Assembly (NCBI RefSeq): GCF_003846175.1 | Contig: NZ_ML123048.1 | Coordinates: 225,192 to 289,191, forward strand | Direction: 5' to 3' | Length of the DNA stretch: 64,000 nt | Source: Streptomyces sp. ADI95-17 | GTDB lineage: Bacteria > Actinomycetota > Actinomycetes > Streptomycetales > Streptomycetaceae | Part shown: positions 17,946 to 26,400 of the stretch, piece after piece | How the letters are laid out: every line of letters starts with the position of its first letter | Position numbering within the stretch: position 1 is the stretch's first letter | Made by a program: the position numbers and the translations under genes | Notes under the pieces: generated by a model | Databases searched by the model: none | Told to the model about the DNA's origin: nothing | The model's input: only the letters and a program-made list of their open reading frames with translations

Positions 17946-18812
17946 TCAGCCCTTCAGTGCGCCGGAGGACAGTCCGTGCACGAAGGAGCGCTGGAAGAAC
18001 AGGAAGACGATCACGGAGGGGAGCAGGGCCAGCAGGGAGGCGGCCATCACCACTCCGGGGGTGACGGCGGGGTCGATCCGCAGGGTCCGCAGCGCGAGCG
18101 GGAGGGTGTACGAGGAGGAGTCCGTGGAGACCAGGAGGGGCAGCAGGTACTGGTCCCAGATCATGGTGAAGCCGAAGACCCCGATGACCCCGAGCGCGGG
18201 CTTGCACATCGGCAGGATGATCTGGGCGAAGATGCGCAGGTCGCCGGCGCCGTCGATACGGGCGGCCTCTTCGAGCTCCCGGGGCACGTCCTTCATGAAC
18301 TCGGTCATCACGAGGATGGAGAAGCCCCAGGCGCCCAGCGGGACGATCATTCCGGCCAGGGTGCCGATGAGGTTGAAGTGGACGACCGGCAGGTCGGAGA
18401 GGATCACGGACAGCGGGAGGGCCAGGATCTCCTCGGGCAGCATCAGCGTCGCGAGGATGGCGACGAGCACCAGGGTCATCCCCGGGAAGCGCTTCCTGGC
18501 CAGTGCGTACCCGGCCAGGACGGAGACGGCCACCTGGAGCAGCAGCCCGAAGCCGACCACGAAGAACGAGTTCAGCAGGTACGCGAGCACGCCCTGGTCG
18601 AAGGCGATCCGGAAGTTGTCCAGGGTGGCGCCCGAGGGGATGACGCTGAGCTGGGTCGGGTCCTTGATGTGGCTGAAGGCGCTGACCAGCAGGGCCAGCA
18701 GGGGCCCGGCGAAGACGATCAGGACCAGCAGGTAGGTGACGGCCTTCAGGATCCGCCCGCCGGGACTGCGGCTCTCCGTCAGACCCAGCGCGGTCTCGGT
18801 CGGCGCGTTCAT
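17946..18812 (-). CDS. Carbohydrate ABC transporter permease (MalG type)
   Basis: 288 residues with six predicted membrane helices, first at about residue 25 (AVTYLLVLIVFAGPLLALLV). The coupling loop is EEAARIDGAGDLRIFAQIILPMCKP in the EAA position (Gly at the usual site). The ATG overlaps the stop of the partner permease by 4 bases (ATGA), so the two are translationally coupled. With the second permease and the lipoprotein upstream it forms a CUT1-type oligosaccharide importer; no ATPase is encoded here, as is usual in Streptomyces where a shared MsiK-type ATPase serves many importers. Confidence 0.92.
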   Translation of the reverse strand: MNAPTETALGLTESRSPGGRILKAVTYLLVLIVFAGPLLALLVSAFSHIKDPTQLSVIPSGATLDNFRIAFDQGVLAYLLNSFFVVGFGLLLQVAVSVLAGYALARKRFPGMTLVLVAILATLMLPEEILALPLSVILSDLPVVHFNLIGTLAGMIVPLGAWGFSILVMTEFMKDVPRELEEAARIDGAGDLRIFAQIILPMCKPALGVIGVFGFTMIWDQYLLPLLVSTDSSSYTLPLALRTLRIDPAVTPGVVMAASLLALLPSVIVFLFFQRSFVHGLSSGALKG

Positions 18813-19780
18813 TTGCTCTCTCTCCGTCGCAGCAGGTGGACGACGACTGTCAGGATCAGCGTCGCGATGAACAGCAGGACGGCTCCCGCCGCGCCGACGC
18901 CGAGTCGGTTCTGCTCAAGCCCGAGCTTGTAGATCAGGGTCATCACGACCTCGGTGGAGCCGTCGGGCCCGCCGTTGGTGAGCAGGAACACCTCGGTGAA
19001 GACACGCAGTCCGCGGATCGCGGCGAGGATGAACAGGATCGAGAACACCGACCGCAGTCCGGGCACCGTCACGTGCCAGACCCGTTGCAGCCGGGAGGCG
19101 CCGTCGACCTTCGCGGCCTCGTACAGGCCGCGGTCCACGCTGGTGAGGCCGGCAAGGAAGATCATCATGTCGTAGGGGGCGCCCCGCCAGATGCCGGTGA
19201 CCATGATGGAGGCCATCGACGAGTCGGGGTCGTTGATGAATCCCGAGGGGCCGAACCCCACGAGGCCGAGGATGGAGTTGAGCATGCCGTCGGAAGTGGG
19301 GTGGTACATGATCCGCCACAGCTCGGCGACGACTGCGATCGGCACCACCACCGGCAGGAACGCGGCGGAGCGCACGAACCCGAGCCGGCGGCCCTGCCCC
19401 TCCATCAGCAGTGCGAGTGCGAGACCGAGGGCCATCGATCCGGCCGTCTGCCCGGCGGCGAGGACCACGGTGTGCCAGGCGGCCTCGCGGAAACCGTCGG
19501 ACTGGAGCACCGTGGCGTAGTTCTCGGTGCCGACCCACCTGTTGCCGAGGTAGGGCTGGACGTCCTGGAAGGACATGGTCAGCGCACTGACCATGGGGAT
19601 GAACTTGAAGTACAGGAAGAGGAGCAGTGCCGGTGCCAGGAACAGCCAGGGCGTCCACCACCGGCCCGCCCGGCGGTCGTGCCCGCGGCGGCCGGCGGCC
19701 CCGCCGGCCGCGCGGCCCGTTTTCCGGGTGGCGGGCCCGGCCGCCGGGAGGGCGGCCGGATCCGCCTGGTCAAGACTCAT
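18809..19780 (-). CDS. Carbohydrate ABC transporter permease (MalF type)
   Basis: 323 residues from ATG 19780 (MSLDQADPAAL), overlapping the binding-protein stop by 4 bases. An Arg/Gly-rich cytoplasmic N-terminus precedes six helices (first PWLFLAPALLLFLYFKFIPM). EAA loop YEAAKVDGASRLQRVWHVT. Typical size for a CUT1 MalF-like permease. The reading frame stays open far upstream inside the binding-protein gene but shows no relevant motif there, so the coupled ATG is preferred. Confidence 0.92.
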   Translation of the reverse strand: MSLDQADPAALPAAGPATRKTGRAAGGAAGRRGHDRRAGRWWTPWLFLAPALLLFLYFKFIPMVSALTMSFQDVQPYLGNRWVGTENYATVLQSDGFREAAWHTVVLAAGQTAGSMALGLALALLMEGQGRRLGFVRSAAFLPVVVPIAVVAELWRIMYHPTSDGMLNSILGLVGFGPSGFINDPDSSMASIMVTGIWRGAPYDMMIFLAGLTSVDRGLYEAAKVDGASRLQRVWHVTVPGLRSVFSILFILAAIRGLRVFTEVFLLTNGGPDGSTEVVMTLIYKLGLEQNRLGVGAAGAVLLFIATLILTVVVHLLRRRESK

Positions 19781-21105
19781 GACGCGGCGATTCCCTGTTC
19801 CTTGAGGATGTCGGCGAGCTGCTTGTCGAGCTCCTTCAGCTTGGTCCCGGTGTCCAGGTCGCAGTCGGCCAGCAGGGCGTTGACGGTCTCCGCGGTCGTC
19901 TGCCGGACGGGGGTCCAGTTCGGGATGGACGGCGCGTACCGGCCGGTGCTGCGGTAGATGTCTGCGTAGGTCTTCCACCGGGGGTCGGGGCGGACCTGGG
20001 AGATGTCCACCGTCTTGTTGACGGGCAGCTGCACGGTGAAGCCGGTGTCGCCCGCCATCCCGGTCTTCTGGCCCTCGGCGGAGATGGCGAAGTCGGCGAA
20101 GGCGTCCTGGCCCGCCATGTTCTCGGAGCCGGCCATCAGGTAGATGGATCCGCCCTCGGCGAGCACGGTGGCGTCCTTCGGGCCCTTGGGCATCGGGACG
20201 ACCTCGTACTTGTCCTTGCCGAGGGTCTCGTCGAAGCGGGGCAGCAGATACGGGCCGACGACGAACATGCCGGTCCGGCCGGCCTCGAACGTCTCGTTGG
20301 TGGGCGGGGTCTCCATGGTCACGGCGCCCGGCTGGATGACCTTGCTCTTGCAGCCGAGGTCGCGGAACCACTGCACGGCCTGAACCGATTCCTTCGTGGT
20401 CATCGAGGGCTTGTACTTGCCCTCCCCGGCCCCGGTGATGAAGTCACCGCCCGCGGCCCAGAGGAAGTTGGAGAAGTACCAGGAGGCGTATCCGCGCTTG
20501 GTGGACAGCGGGGCGGCGAGGCCGTACGTGTTCTTCTTGCCGTCGCCGTCGGGGTCCTTGGTGGTGAAGGCGGCGGCCATCGCGGCGAAGTCGTCCCAGC
20601 TCTGCGGGACTTCGAGCTTCAGCTTCTCGCGCCAGTCCTTGCGGATGAGCAGCGCGGACGCCTGCGCCGAGTACGGCAGGCCGAACTGCTTGCCGTCCAC
20701 ACTCTTTCCGGAGTCCAGCCCCTGGCCGACGATCTGCTTGCTGTTCTTGAGCTTGTCCAGGTCGATCTCCCGGAGCAGGCCCTGACTGTGCATGGCGCCG
20801 AGCTGCGTCACATCGTTCATGACGATGTCGGGCAGCTTCTTCTGTGCGGCCCGCTGCTGGAGCTTGGTCTCGAAGTCGTCGAAGATCGCCGTGACCTTGA
20901 CCTTGAAGCCCGTGGACTTCTCGAAGGCGGCAGCGAGCTTGAGGGCTCCCTGCTCTCCCGGGCCGCCCGGTGTCGTCCGGGTCCACAGTTCGAGCGGTGC
21001 CTTCGAGTTCTGCTTGGCGTCCACTCCCGCAGGCCCTGATGTACAGCTGGTGAGGACAAGTGCGGACGCGAGAACACCCGCACCGATCCACCGCGTTCTC
21101 TGCAT
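19777..21105 (-). CDS. Carbohydrate ABC transporter substrate-binding lipoprotein
   Basis: 442 residues, family 1 extracellular solute-binding protein. ATG 21105 follows AGGAG. Lipobox ALVLTSCTSG (Cys about residue 21). Mature part: PLELWTRTTPGGPGEQGALK, IPTGF-type domain with FEKSTGFKVKVTAIFDDFET, LPDIVMNDVTQLGAMHSQG and a FEAGRTGMFVVGPYLL hinge region. It captures the oligosaccharide for the two permeases. It is the first gene of the transport operon and has a triple operator-like repeat 20 bp upstream. Confidence 0.92.
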   Translation of the reverse strand: MQRTRWIGAGVLASALVLTSCTSGPAGVDAKQNSKAPLELWTRTTPGGPGEQGALKLAAAFEKSTGFKVKVTAIFDDFETKLQQRAAQKKLPDIVMNDVTQLGAMHSQGLLREIDLDKLKNSKQIVGQGLDSGKSVDGKQFGLPYSAQASALLIRKDWREKLKLEVPQSWDDFAAMAAAFTTKDPDGDGKKNTYGLAAPLSTKRGYASWYFSNFLWAAGGDFITGAGEGKYKPSMTTKESVQAVQWFRDLGCKSKVIQPGAVTMETPPTNETFEAGRTGMFVVGPYLLPRFDETLGKDKYEVVPMPKGPKDATVLAEGGSIYLMAGSENMAGQDAFADFAISAEGQKTGMAGDTGFTVQLPVNKTVDISQVRPDPRWKTYADIYRSTGRYAPSIPNWTPVRQTTAETVNALLADCDLDTGTKLKELDKQLADILKEQGIAAS

Positions 21106-21125
21106 GACAACTCCTGTTTCGCCGC

Positions 21126-21202
21126 ATCACAGCTGGCCTGGAAGCGCTTGGTCACAACTGGGCTGGAAAGCGCTCGATCACAGCTGGCCTGGAAAGCGCT
21201 TG
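21126..21202. promoter_or_regulatory. Three tandem LacI-type operator repeats upstream of the sugar importer
   Basis: Three head-to-tail units at 21126-21150 (25 bp), 21151-21176 (26 bp) and 21177-21202 (26 bp), of the form RTCACARCTGGSCTGGAAAG then CGCTYG. Each carries the core (A)AAGCGCT(T/C), a half or full match to the palindromic centre used by LacI-family regulators of sugar genes in actinomycetes. They sit 21-97 bp before the start codon of the binding protein and in the spacer shared with the divergent dehydrogenase. No LacI gene is in the window. Confidence 0.65.
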
Positions 21203-21639
21203 CTGGGACGCTAACGGGGTCCGAATCCTTGGTCAATAGTCCGATGAATACAAAAGCTTCGCGATGGCTCGCGAGAGCCTTGCCGGACCTGCTCCCACAC
21301 CCCTCCCCCACTCCCCACCATCCCGGCACACAGACCGGACACCTCGCGAAAACACCTGGTGGGCCGGTAGTTCTGCCAGCTGGCACACCAGCCGGTCGAC
21401 CGCACCCCGGCCGCGCGTGAGCATGACAGTCGCCGGGACAGCCAGTTCCGGGTGACCGATCTTCATCCGAGGTCTCCCCAATCATCCGATGTATCGTGCC
21501 TGCAAGCACATCGACCAAGGCAACGAACAAGCCACGCCAATCTTCAACACCGGGTCAGACATTTCCCCACACGCCCGACCAGGGCTCAGGAGTCGACTCG
21601 CTGACCGTCTGTCAGTAAAGAGCTGAGGAGCGCAACGCC
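21203..21639. promoter_or_regulatory. Divergent control region with two TCCGATG-centred motifs
   Basis: This 437-bp region is less GC-rich than its surroundings at both ends. It contains ATAGTCCGATGAAT at 21236-21249 and AATCATCCGATGTAT at 21480-21494; the second has the nine-base palindrome CATCCGATG. A C-rich tract lies at 21291-21326. On the minus strand a short frame from 21466 (MKIGHPELAVPATVML) has a GGGGAG site and coding-like third positions for about 25 codons, then loses them; it may be a gene remnant, but I do not recognise it. Confidence 0.4.
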
Positions 21640-22650
21640 ATGAACGAGCCGGCCCGCAGACCGACAGCCCTGTTGGTCATGGAGGAAGAACGCAGGGCGG
21701 ACGTCTATCCCCACGAAGTCCTGGCCGAGGTCGAACGTCTCGCAGACTTGCAGGGCCCACCGCTCACACGTCAGCAGCTCGACGAGGATCCCGGCGTGCT
21801 GCGACAGGTCGAAGTCCTGCTCACGGGCTGGGGCGCGCCCGTGCTCGATGCCGCCTTCCTCTCGCATGCCCCTCGGTTGCGGGCGGTCCTCGTCGCCGCG
21901 GGCTCCGTGCGGCATCTGACCACACCCGAGTTCTGGGCCCGCGGCATCCCGATCGTCTCCGCCGCCGCGGCCAACGCCGTCCCGGTCGCGGAGTTCACTC
22001 TCGCCCAGGTCCTCCTCGGGCTCAAGCAGGTACATCGCATCGCCCGGGAGGTGGCGAGCAGTCGCCGCTTCCCCCACAACCCCCAGGTACCGGGCGCCTA
22101 CCGGTCACGCGTGGGCCTGTTGGGGCTCGGGCACATCGGCCGTCTCGTCGCGGCCCACCTCGGCCGATTCGACATCGAGGTCCTCGCCACGGATCCCGTC
22201 GCGTCCCCCGAGGCCGCCCGGCAGGCCGGCGTCCGGCTGGTCGGCATCGAGGAACTGTTCGCCACCTGCCATGTCGTCAGCCTTCACGCGCCCCTCCTGC
22301 CCGAGACCCGCGGCACGATCGGGGCACGGCTGCTGAACTCCCTGGGGCCGGGCGCGACACTGATCAACACCGCGCGCGGCGCGCTCGTCGACGAGGCCGC
22401 CGCGGCGCAGGTCCTGCACGCCAGACCGGACCTCACCGCCGTACTCGATGTCACGCACCCGGAGCCTCCCGCCCATGACTCGCCACTCTTCACCCTTCCC
22501 AACGTCGTCCTGACACCCCACCTCGGCGGCGCCCTCGGGGCCGAACGTCATCGCCTCGGAGAGCTTGTGCTCGACGAACTCCGACGCTTTATACATGACC
22601 AACCTCTCCAGCACGTGATCGACCCCGCCCGCGCCGCGTCACTGGCCTGA
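21640..22650 (+). CDS. D-isomer-specific 2-hydroxyacid dehydrogenase
   Basis: 336 residues from ATG 21640, preceded by GAGGAG. NAD-binding Rossmann motif VGLLGLGHIGRLVAAHLGRF (about residue 155). The catalytic triad of the family is present: Arg in LINTARGALVDE (about 248), Glu in VTHPEPPAHDSP (about 277) and His in VVLTPHLGGALG (about 296). It interconverts a 2-keto acid and a D-2-hydroxy acid. It diverges from the importer operon and shares its control region, so it may act on an acid made from the imported uronate or fucose fragments. Confidence 0.88.
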   Translation: MNEPARRPTALLVMEEERRADVYPHEVLAEVERLADLQGPPLTRQQLDEDPGVLRQVEVLLTGWGAPVLDAAFLSHAPRLRAVLVAAGSVRHLTTPEFWARGIPIVSAAAANAVPVAEFTLAQVLLGLKQVHRIAREVASSRRFPHNPQVPGAYRSRVGLLGLGHIGRLVAAHLGRFDIEVLATDPVASPEAARQAGVRLVGIEELFATCHVVSLHAPLLPETRGTIGARLLNSLGPGATLINTARGALVDEAAAAQVLHARPDLTAVLDVTHPEPPAHDSPLFTLPNVVLTPHLGGALGAERHRLGELVLDELRRFIHDQPLQHVIDPARAASLA

Positions 22651-22672
22651 GGCGACAGGGGCCGGCCCGCGA

Positions 22673-22716
22673 CGTCAGCGAAACGTCAGCGAAACGTGCG
22701 CGGAACGTCAGCGCGC
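22673..22716. repeat. Four 11-bp direct repeats
   Basis: Units CGTCAGCGAAA (22673), CGTCAGCGAAA (22684), CGTGCGCGGAA (22695) and CGTCAGCGCGC (22706) follow the dehydrogenase stop by 22 bp, in the spacer between convergent genes. Confidence 0.85.
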
Positions 22717-22769
22717 AGCAGGAGAGTTCGGGGTCCGGCCGGGCCGTCGGCCCCGAATCGCGCATGACC

Positions 22770-22829
22770 TGTTGGGTCTTCGCGTGTTGGGCTTTCCCGT
22801 GTTGGGTTTTCGTGTGTTGGGTTTTCGCG
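22770..22829. repeat. Four 15-bp tandem repeats
   Basis: Units TGTTGGGTYTTCGCG at 22770, 22785, 22800 and 22815, T-rich on the plus strand, in the same intergenic region. The rest of 22651-22988 shows no convincing gene. Confidence 0.88.
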
Positions 22830-22988
22830 CGTGTCCGCGGGTCGGCCGGGGCGGCCGTCCGGGAGCCGTGCCGGGGCTGAGCGGCGGTCGCGGACCTCGG
22901 CTCCACCGCGCCGAGCGGCCGGCGACGGCCGGCGGAGTGGGCGACGGACTCGCGCCGGCCACCCCGCACGGCCGCTGCAGAGCGAGCC

Positions 22989-23225
22989 TCAGTGCGGCCG
23001 CCAATGGAACTTGCCGCCGCCCACCCACCGCACGACACCGGGGTCGTCGAGGTCATGGACCCTGATTCCCGCGGCAGAGGCGGCGGCGAGCACATCCATC
23101 ATCGACGTTGCCGCGCTGACCACCTCCCCGTCGATCTCCACCAGGCGGAAGGGCGGATCACCGGGCTGGACTCCCAGCACGGTGATCCGGGGCGACGAGA
23201 TATAAGGACTGCCACTTTCGGTCAT
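22989..23225 (-). CDS. Small conserved-looking protein downstream of cobN
   Basis: 78 residues. ATG 23225 opens MTESGSPYISSPRITVLGVQ; the sequence is orderly (PPFRLVEIDGEVVSAATSMM, GIRVHDLDDPGVVRWVGGG) with strong G/C third positions. No signal or membrane segment. It reads like a small alpha/beta protein. I do not recognise a family. It follows cobN on the same strand after 178 bp and may share its transcript. Confidence 0.65.
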   Translation of the reverse strand: MTESGSPYISSPRITVLGVQPGDPPFRLVEIDGEVVSAATSMMDVLAAASAAGIRVHDLDDPGVVRWVGGGKFHWRPH

Positions 23226-23403
23226 GCGTAGATCGCTTCCACGCCACGGGCGACACTATGCCCGGCGGCAGTACGGGTGACGCCCCATCGCGGAACAGTG
23301 CGTCTACCTGGGGCAATGGCATGCGGCCCGCGGCCCCGGCCCACGCCCGGGCCGGGGCTCGCCCACCTGTCGCCGTCCGGTGGCCCGGTGCCGGGCCCCG
23401 GGG

Positions 23404-26400
23404 TCAGTCCTCGCCCTCCAGGTTGCCCTCCGTCTCCAGGTACGCCTGGCGCAGGGCGTCGAGGACCGCCGGGTCGGGCTTGGCCCACATACCGCGGGAC
23501 TCGGCTTCCAGGAGGCGTTCCGCGATGCCGTGCAGGGCCCAGGGATTGGCCTGCTGGAGGAACTCGCGGTTGGTCGGGTCCAGGACGTACGTCTCGGTGA
23601 GCTTGTCGTACATCCAGTCGGCGACCACGCCCGTCGTCGCGTCGTAGCCGAAGAGGTAGTCGACGGTGGCGGCCAGCTCGAAGGCGCCCTTGTAGCCGTG
23701 CCGCCGCATCGCCTCGATCCACTTGGGGTTCACCACCCGGGCGCGGAAGACCCGTGAGGTCTCCTCCACCAGGGTGCGGGTGCGGACCGTCTCGGGGCGG
23801 GTGGAGTCGCCGATGTACGCCTCGGGGGCGGTGCCGCGCAGGGCGCGGACGGTGGCCACCATGCCGCCGTGGTACTGGAAGTAGTCGTCCGAGTCGGCGA
23901 TGTCGTGTTCGCGGGTGTCGGTGTTCTTGGCCGCGACCGCGATCCGCTTGTACGCCGTCTCCATCTCCTCGCGGGCCGGGCGGCCGTCGAGTTCGCGTCC
24001 GTAGGCGTAGCCGCCCCACACCGTGTAGACCTCGGCGAGGTCCGCGTCGGTGCGCCAGTCTCGGGAGTCGATGAGCTGGAGCAGACCGGCGCCGTACGTC
24101 CCGGGGCGGGAGCCGAAGATACGGGTGGTGGCGCGGCGTTCGTCGCCGTGGGCGGCCAGGTCGGCCTGGGTGTGGGCGCGTACGTGGTTCTGCTCGGCCG
24201 GCTCGTCCAGGGAGGCGGCGAGGCGGACCGCGTCGTCGAGCAGGCCGATGGTGTGCGGGAAGGCGTCGCGGAAGAAGCCGCTGATGCGCAGGGTGACGTC
24301 GATACGCGGGCGGCCGAGCTCGGCCGGCGGGATCGCCTCCAGGCCGGTGACGCGGCGCGAGGCGTCGTCCCAGACGGGGCGGACGCCGAGCAGCGCGAAG
24401 GCTTCGGCGACGTCGTCACCGGCGGTGCGCATCGCGCTGGTGCCCCACAGGGACAGGCCGACCGAGGTGGGCCAGTCGCCGTTGTCGGTGCGGTAGCGCT
24501 CCAGGAGCGAGTCGGCCAGGGCCTGGCCGGTCTCCCAGGCCAGGCGCGAGGGTACGGCCTTGGGGTCGACGGAGTAGAAGTTGCGGCCGGTCGGCAGGAC
24601 GTTGACCAGGCCGCGCAGCGGGGAGCCGGACGGTCCGGCGGGGACGAATCCGCCGTCCAGCGCGTGCAGGGCGTGGTCGAGTTCGTCGGTCGTGGCGGCC
24701 AGTCGCGGCACGACCTCGCGGGCGGCGAAGTCGAGGATGTCGGCGACCGCCTCCGGGTGCCCGGCCGCCACTTCGGCGACGGCGTCCGGGGACCAGCCGG
24801 CGTCCTCCATCGCCTGGACCAGTGTCCGGGCCCGCTCCTCCGCCTCGTCGGCGGTGACTCGGGTCGCGGCGGACTCGTCGAGCCCCAGCGCCTCGCGCAG
24901 GCCCGGCAGGGAGGCGGTGCCGCCCCAGATCTGGCGGGCCCGCAGGATCGCGAGGACGAGGTTGACCCGGTCGGCGCCGGCCGGTGCGCCGCCCAGCACA
25001 TGCAGGCCGTCTCGGATCTGGGCGTCCTTGATCTCGCAGAGCCAGCCGTCGAGATGCATGATGAACTCGTCGAAGCCCTCGTCCTCGGGGCGGTCCTCCA
25101 GCCCCAGGTCGTGGTCGAGCTTGGCGGCCTGGATGAGGGTCCAGATCTGTGCGCGGATCGCCGGGAGCTTCGCCGGGTCCATCGCCGCGATCTGGGCGTG
25201 CTCGTCCAGGAGTTGTTCGAGGCGGGCGATGTCCCCGTAGCTGTCGGCGCGTGCCATCGGCGGTACGAGGTGGTCCACCAGGGTGGCGTGGACGCGCCGC
25301 TTGGCCTGCGTTCCCTCGCCCGGGTCGTTGACCAGGAACGGGTAGACCAGCGGGAGGTCGCCCAGGGCGGCGTCGGGGCCGCAGGCGGCCGAGAGGCCGG
25401 CGTTCTTGCCGGGCAGCCACTCCAGGTTGCCGTGCTTGCCGAGGTGGATCATCGCGTCGGCGCCGAAGCCGTTGTCGTCGGCGGCAGCGGCGATCCAGCG
25501 GTAGGCGGCCAGGTAGTGGTGCGAGGGCGGCAGATCGGGGTCGTGGTAGATCGCGATCGGGTTCTCGCCGAAGCCGCGCGGCGGCTGGATGAGGATGAGC
25601 AGATTGCCGCGGCGCAGGGCGGCGAGAACGATGTCGCCGTCCGGGTTGCTCGACCGGTCCACGAACATCTCGCCCGGGGCGGGGCCCCAGTGCTGCTCGA
25701 CGGCCTCGCGCAGCTCGGCCGGGAGGGTCGCGTACCAGCGCCGGTAGTCGGCGGCGGGGATCCGGACCGGGTTACGGGCCAACTGCTCCTCGGTGAGCCA
25801 CTCCTGGTCGTGGCCGCCGGCCTCGATCAGTGCGCGGATCAGCTCGTCGCCGTCGCCCGAGACCAGGCCGGGGACCTCCTCCGTACCGAAGTCGTATCCC
25901 TGGTCGCGGAGTCGGCGCAGCAGGGCGACGGCGCTGGCCGGGGTGTCGAGGCCGACGGCGTTGCCGATCCGGGAGTGCTTGGTCGGGTACGCGGACAGCA
26001 CCAGCGCGATCCGCTTCTCGGCGGCCGGGATGTGGCGCAGCCGGGCGTGGCGGACGGCGATCCCGGCGACGCGGGCGGCGCGCTCGGTGTCGGCGACGTA
26101 CGCGGGCAGGCCGTCCTCGTCGATCTCCTTGAAGGAGAACGGCACGGTGATCAGGCGGCCGTCGAACTCGGGGACCGCGATCTGGCTGGCGGCGTCGAGC
26201 GGGGAGACGCCCTCGTCGTTGTCCTCCCAGTCGGTGCGCGATCCGGTGAGGCAGAGCGCCTGGAGGATGGGGACGTCGAGGTTGCTGAGGACGCCCGCGT
26301 CCCAGGACTCGTCGTCGCCGCCCGCCGATGCCTCGGCCGGCCGGGTGCCGCCCGCGGCGAGGACGGTGGTGACGATCGCGTCGGCGGCGCGCAGCGCGTC

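Noticed and set aside
22673..22716. 11-bp direct repeats as a PHO box
   Set aside because: The period fits, but the units lack the GTTCA core and lie at convergent 3' ends rather than at a promoter; kept only as a repeat.
22770..22829. Repeats as a CRISPR array
   Set aside because: Units are 15 bp with no spacers, and there are no cas genes.
22589..23095. A minus-strand gene with KTQHT pentapeptide repeats
   Set aside because: The frame only translates the intergenic 15-bp repeats and overlaps the convincing 78-residue gene and the dehydrogenase end.
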